From the NCBI GenBank assembly GCA_009731375.1, contig BJOX01000011.1, forward strand, positions 1,024,223 to 1,054,853: a stretch of 30,631 nucleotides of DNA, in the 5' to 3' direction. This DNA is from Paulinella micropora. Its lineage: Eukaryota; Cercozoa; Imbricatea; Euglyphida. Shown here one piece after another: positions 28,649 through 30,631 of this stretch. A model generated the notes under the pieces. The model saw only the letters and a list, made by a program, of their open reading frames with translations, did not search any database and was not told where the DNA came from. The position numbers and the translations under genes are program-made. Position 1 is the first letter of the stretch; each line of letters begins with the position of its first letter.

Positions 28649-29152
28649 TTACTGATACTTACCATACTCGCAACCGCAGTGGCAGTTATGTTCCATGTAT
28701 CCACACATATTACATCTATCATCGTCATCCTTCTTTATTCTATCCATATACTCTTTGCTTGGCCTTGGAGGAACTGGAGGTTTTTCTTTTTCTGCTGAAA
28801 TATGTTTCTGAGACTTCATATGTCGCGTTTTGTTTCCATTATGTATTTCAGCACCACATCCACACTTAAAATCTTTATGCTTCCAAATTTTCTTCTTTTC
28901 TTTTTTGATTATTCTTGTTTCTTTATCGTAATTAATTTTCCATTCCTCATATTTAGGTATTATATTTTCCTCGTGATACTTCTTTGCTTCTTCCAATGCT
29001 TGCTCTTTTGATTTTTTCTTTCCTATACAGAAACTCTTACACATAACTTTTCCTCCTCTCCATTGAACTTTTACCATTGGTCTCTTTTCGTTATTCTTTA
29101 CCATAACACAACCTCTGGACATTCTAAATCTCTGAGTGTCTTCGTTTGTCAT
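28649..29152 (-). CDS. AP2-like / zinc-finger terminal gene, right copy (167 aa, intact)
   Basis: Intact counterpart of the broken gene at 9483-9987. Residues ~24-66 resemble an AP2/ERF-like DNA-binding domain: MVKVQWRGGKVMCKSFCIG then KKKSKEQALEEAKKYHEEN. A Lys-rich helix follows, then a CGCG...H-x5-H finger-like motif (FKCGCGAEIHNGNKTRHMKS, then QKH), a PPVPPRPS linker and a C-terminal CNMCGY...CHCGC cluster. Paralogy with the left gene covers the AP2-like part and the first finger. It reads inward from the TIR, as the left copy does. A role in TIR recognition, transcription or replication initiation is plausible but untested. Confidence 0.75.
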   Translation of the reverse strand: MTNEDTQRFRMSRGCVMVKNNEKRPMVKVQWRGGKVMCKSFCIGKKKSKEQALEEAKKYHEENIIPKYEEWKINYDKETRIIKKEKKKIWKHKDFKCGCGAEIHNGNKTRHMKSQKHISAEKEKPPVPPRPSKEYMDRIKKDDDDRCNMCGYMEHNCHCGCEYGKYQ

Positions 29153-29181
29153 CCTATATGTGTCTTTATTTTATTTATTTA

Positions 29182-29538
29182 AATAATAATTATTTAAAGG
29201 TAGCCGTTTTTCTTTCTTTTGTCTGTCTGTATTTGTTATAAACAGGTAGAGGAAATAATGAATAACAGCTCTTAGTGTGGTTAAAAACACTTCCACACCA
29301 GACACGAGAAAGGTCAGGCCGAGGTAACAAAGGTGCAAAAGTTTGCAACCGCGACACCTTGACTTTTTGGACAGGATTACATTATTTCTTATTGTTCGTA
29401 ATAAGAGAGATTTTAATGAAATTGATGTTTTGAACTTAGAGAGAATAGGTAGCCTCAAAACTAAATAACGGCTCTTAGTGTGGTTTCTGTGATGAAACTG
29501 CACTGAAGATCCGTGCCCAAGTGCGACCCTATACTACT
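29182..29538 (-). repeat. Right terminal inverted repeat
   Basis: Complement of 9075-9429 with few differences. The terminus is ...GGGTCGC mirrored as GCGACCCTATACTACT. The internal duplicated CTCTTAGTGTGGT block (about 29270 and 29472) mirrors the left side. GTTGTT follows at 29539-29544. Confidence 0.93.
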
Positions 29539-29711
29539 GTTGTTGTTGTTGCTGCTGTTGTTGCTGTTGTTGTTGCTGCTGTTGTTGCTGTTGTTGTTGT
29601 TGTTGTTGTTTGTGTTGTTGTTGGTGTTGTTGTTGGTGATGTTGTTGGTGTTGTTGGTGATGTTGTTGGTGTTGTTGGTGTTGTTGGTGTTGTTGTTGTT
29701 GTTGTTGTTGT
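29539..29711. repeat. GTT/GGT array at the right Polinton junction
   Basis: Trinucleotide repeats mixing GTT, GCT, GGT and GAT, followed at 29712 by ACAGTAATTAAACCAGTGGCATGATGGTGCATGG, the 3' end of the same dispersed repeat found at 8550-8600. The Polinton therefore inserted into the tail of such a repeat. Confidence 0.85.
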
Positions 29712-29759
29712 TACAGTAATTAAACCAGTGGCATGATGGTGCATGGATAACGACTTACA

Positions 29760-30230
29760 GTAAGGTGCAGTGAAAAGTTACAGGGGTGTAACTTTCCCAC
29801 GAGTGTCGTCTTTTGTGGGTTTGTTTCCGAAAGTGGCGGAATGCCGCTAAATCACCTACAATACCGCGGTGTTCTGCCACCGCAAACCAGATGTATGCGT
29901 GTTGATAGAACGTCTGTCTGTCTTCTTCTTCGCTTTTATTGAGAGAAAATTTTACAATCGGGCTCAGGGCCACGTGAAAAGTATAGCTAGTAAGTTATAC
30001 CTTTATCTAAGGTGGAAACCTAGTTATTCAGTTGATCGTATTAAAGGAAAATATTAAATTTGTATTTAGCGGCTCGGTATTATATATATCTAGTATTACT
30101 ATTATTAATATTAATATTTATGTTTAGATATATTCAGTAGTGATAATATTATATTATGATATGAATATATATGTTATTGTAAAAGTGTAGTAGTTTATGT
30201 CTGGCGGCCCCCCTCAATTGAAGTTAGGGT
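29760..30230. other. Host DNA without recognised gene
   Basis: Short frames only, no domain recognised. 30060-30180 is very AT-rich (TATATATAT, ATTATTAATATTAATATT). A short TTAGGGTTAGGGTTAG run at 30224-30239 matches the metazoan telomere unit. Confidence 0.45.
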
Positions 30231-30239
30231 TAGGGTTAG

Positions 30240-30374
30240 TGTCTGTCTGTCTGTCTGTCTGTCTTCTTCTTCTTCTTCTTCTTCTTTAATGAAATCGAAA
30301 GCGAAATTGTACAGGAAGTAAAGTCAGAACTAAGTCATAATCTTCTTCCTTCTTCTTCTTCTTTGCCTTCGCCC
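30240..30374. repeat. GTCT and TTC microsatellites
   Basis: Six or more GTCT units from 30240, followed by TTC repeats to 30286, and another TTC cluster near 30342-30362. Low complexity, no gene. Confidence 0.9.
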
Positions 30375-30511
30375 TTAATTTAATGAAGTTACTTTTACAA
30401 GTGACCTCTGGTCATCCATACAAACCGTTAGCCCGAAGGCCATTCATTTAAGTAAGACGGTGACTCTTATAATATTAATATTAAAAAATATTAAAGTAAT
30501 GCAATATTAAA

Positions 30512-30574
<63 letters not shown>

Positions 30575-30631
30575 GTGCTTCTCTGTCAATGGCTGATGCA
30601 TTTCTGCACATGCGCCTCCATCGTCTCACCC
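30512..30631 (-). mobile_element. SINE copy, 3' end with ATT tail (cut by window end)
   Basis: An AAT array to about 30573 is followed by TAGTGCTTCTCTGTCAATGG and CTGATGCATTTCTGCACATG, identical over nearly 60 bp to 7024-7080. This is the 3' part of the tRNA-derived SINE at 7014-7255, in the same orientation; its promoter half would lie beyond the window. Confidence 0.75.

Larger units (their letters stand above)
9075..29538. mobile_element. Maverick/Polinton element, 20.5 kb
   Basis: A complete Polinton-class element is bounded by ~355 bp inverted repeats with termini AGTAGTATAGGG and its complement, and flanked by GTTGTT on each side. It encodes the class-defining set: protein-primed family B polymerase, retroviral-like integrase, packaging ATPase, adenain-type protease, and both major and minor jelly-roll capsid proteins. 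Additional cargo includes two phage-like spike/fibre genes and paired AP2-like terminal genes. It is AT-rich compared with the host exons. The six-base duplication is consistent with Polinton integrase activity but is uninformative here because the target is a GTT array. Frames are often broken (see genes), so present activity cannot be judged. Confidence 0.93.

Noticed and set aside
28504-28728. Small minus-strand gene between the terminal gene and PolB
   Set aside because: It overlaps the end of the AP2-like gene in another frame and spans the probable PolB promoter; its peptide has no protein-like features.
9075-29538. A free adenovirus, virophage or giant-virus genome fragment
   Set aside because: TIR-bounded integration in host repeats, together with integrase plus protein-primed PolB, fits an endogenous Polinton; phage-like and giant-virus-like traits are confined to accessory genes.

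Overview
The window reads as animal (invertebrate-like) nuclear DNA carrying one large endogenous virus-like transposon of the Maverick/Polinton class. The host assignment is inferred from GC-rich split exons with GT-AG introns, a tRNA-derived SINE, very abundant trinucleotide microsatellites, a short TTAGGG run and assembly gaps. The species cannot be named from sequence.

Positions 1-9074 and 29539-30631 are host DNA. They hold a fold-back (MITE-like) element, a stretch rich in GAGTC/GACTC, a probable minus-strand host gene (exons near 2865-3850), about 1 kb of GTT/GCT-type trinucleotide array, two copies of a ~550 bp dispersed repeat, SINE copies with ATT tails, and a nest of truncated repeats each ending in a GTT (minus strand AAC) tail.

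Positions 9075-29538 (20,464 bp) are the Polinton. It has ~355 bp terminal inverted repeats (TIRs) starting AGTAGTATAGGG, flanked on both sides by GTTGTT, compatible with the 6-bp target duplication of this class, although the target is itself a GTT microsatellite. Left to right it carries: an AP2-like/zinc-finger gene (+), a retroviral-type integrase (-), an acidic lysine-rich protein (-), a very long phage-tail-fibre-like protein ending in a peptidase S74-type chaperone domain (+), a two-TM protein (+), a small secreted Cys-rich protein (-), an unknown protein (+), an A32/FtsK-type packaging ATPase (+), a small basic protein (+), a long coiled-coil protein that may run into an adenain-type protease (+), penton-like minor capsid protein (+), double-jelly-roll major capsid protein (+), a second phage-like spike protein (+), an unknown gene (-), a small ExoX C-terminal-like gene (-), protein-primed family B DNA polymerase (-), and a second AP2-like gene (-) mirroring the first. 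This is a complete replication, integration and virion-morphogenesis set, with an unusually elaborate attachment apparatus.

Most long genes are broken by single-base frameshifts (about 20), but only four internal stops were found, three of them TGA. That ratio looks more like uncorrected indels in the assembly than ordinary decay. The most unusual items are the S74 fibre, three ~145 bp structured intergenic elements bounded by GATATTT/AAATATC with alternative stems, covariation and one inverted loop, the TGATATTT motif at five gene ends, and the mirrored AP2-like genes at the two termini.
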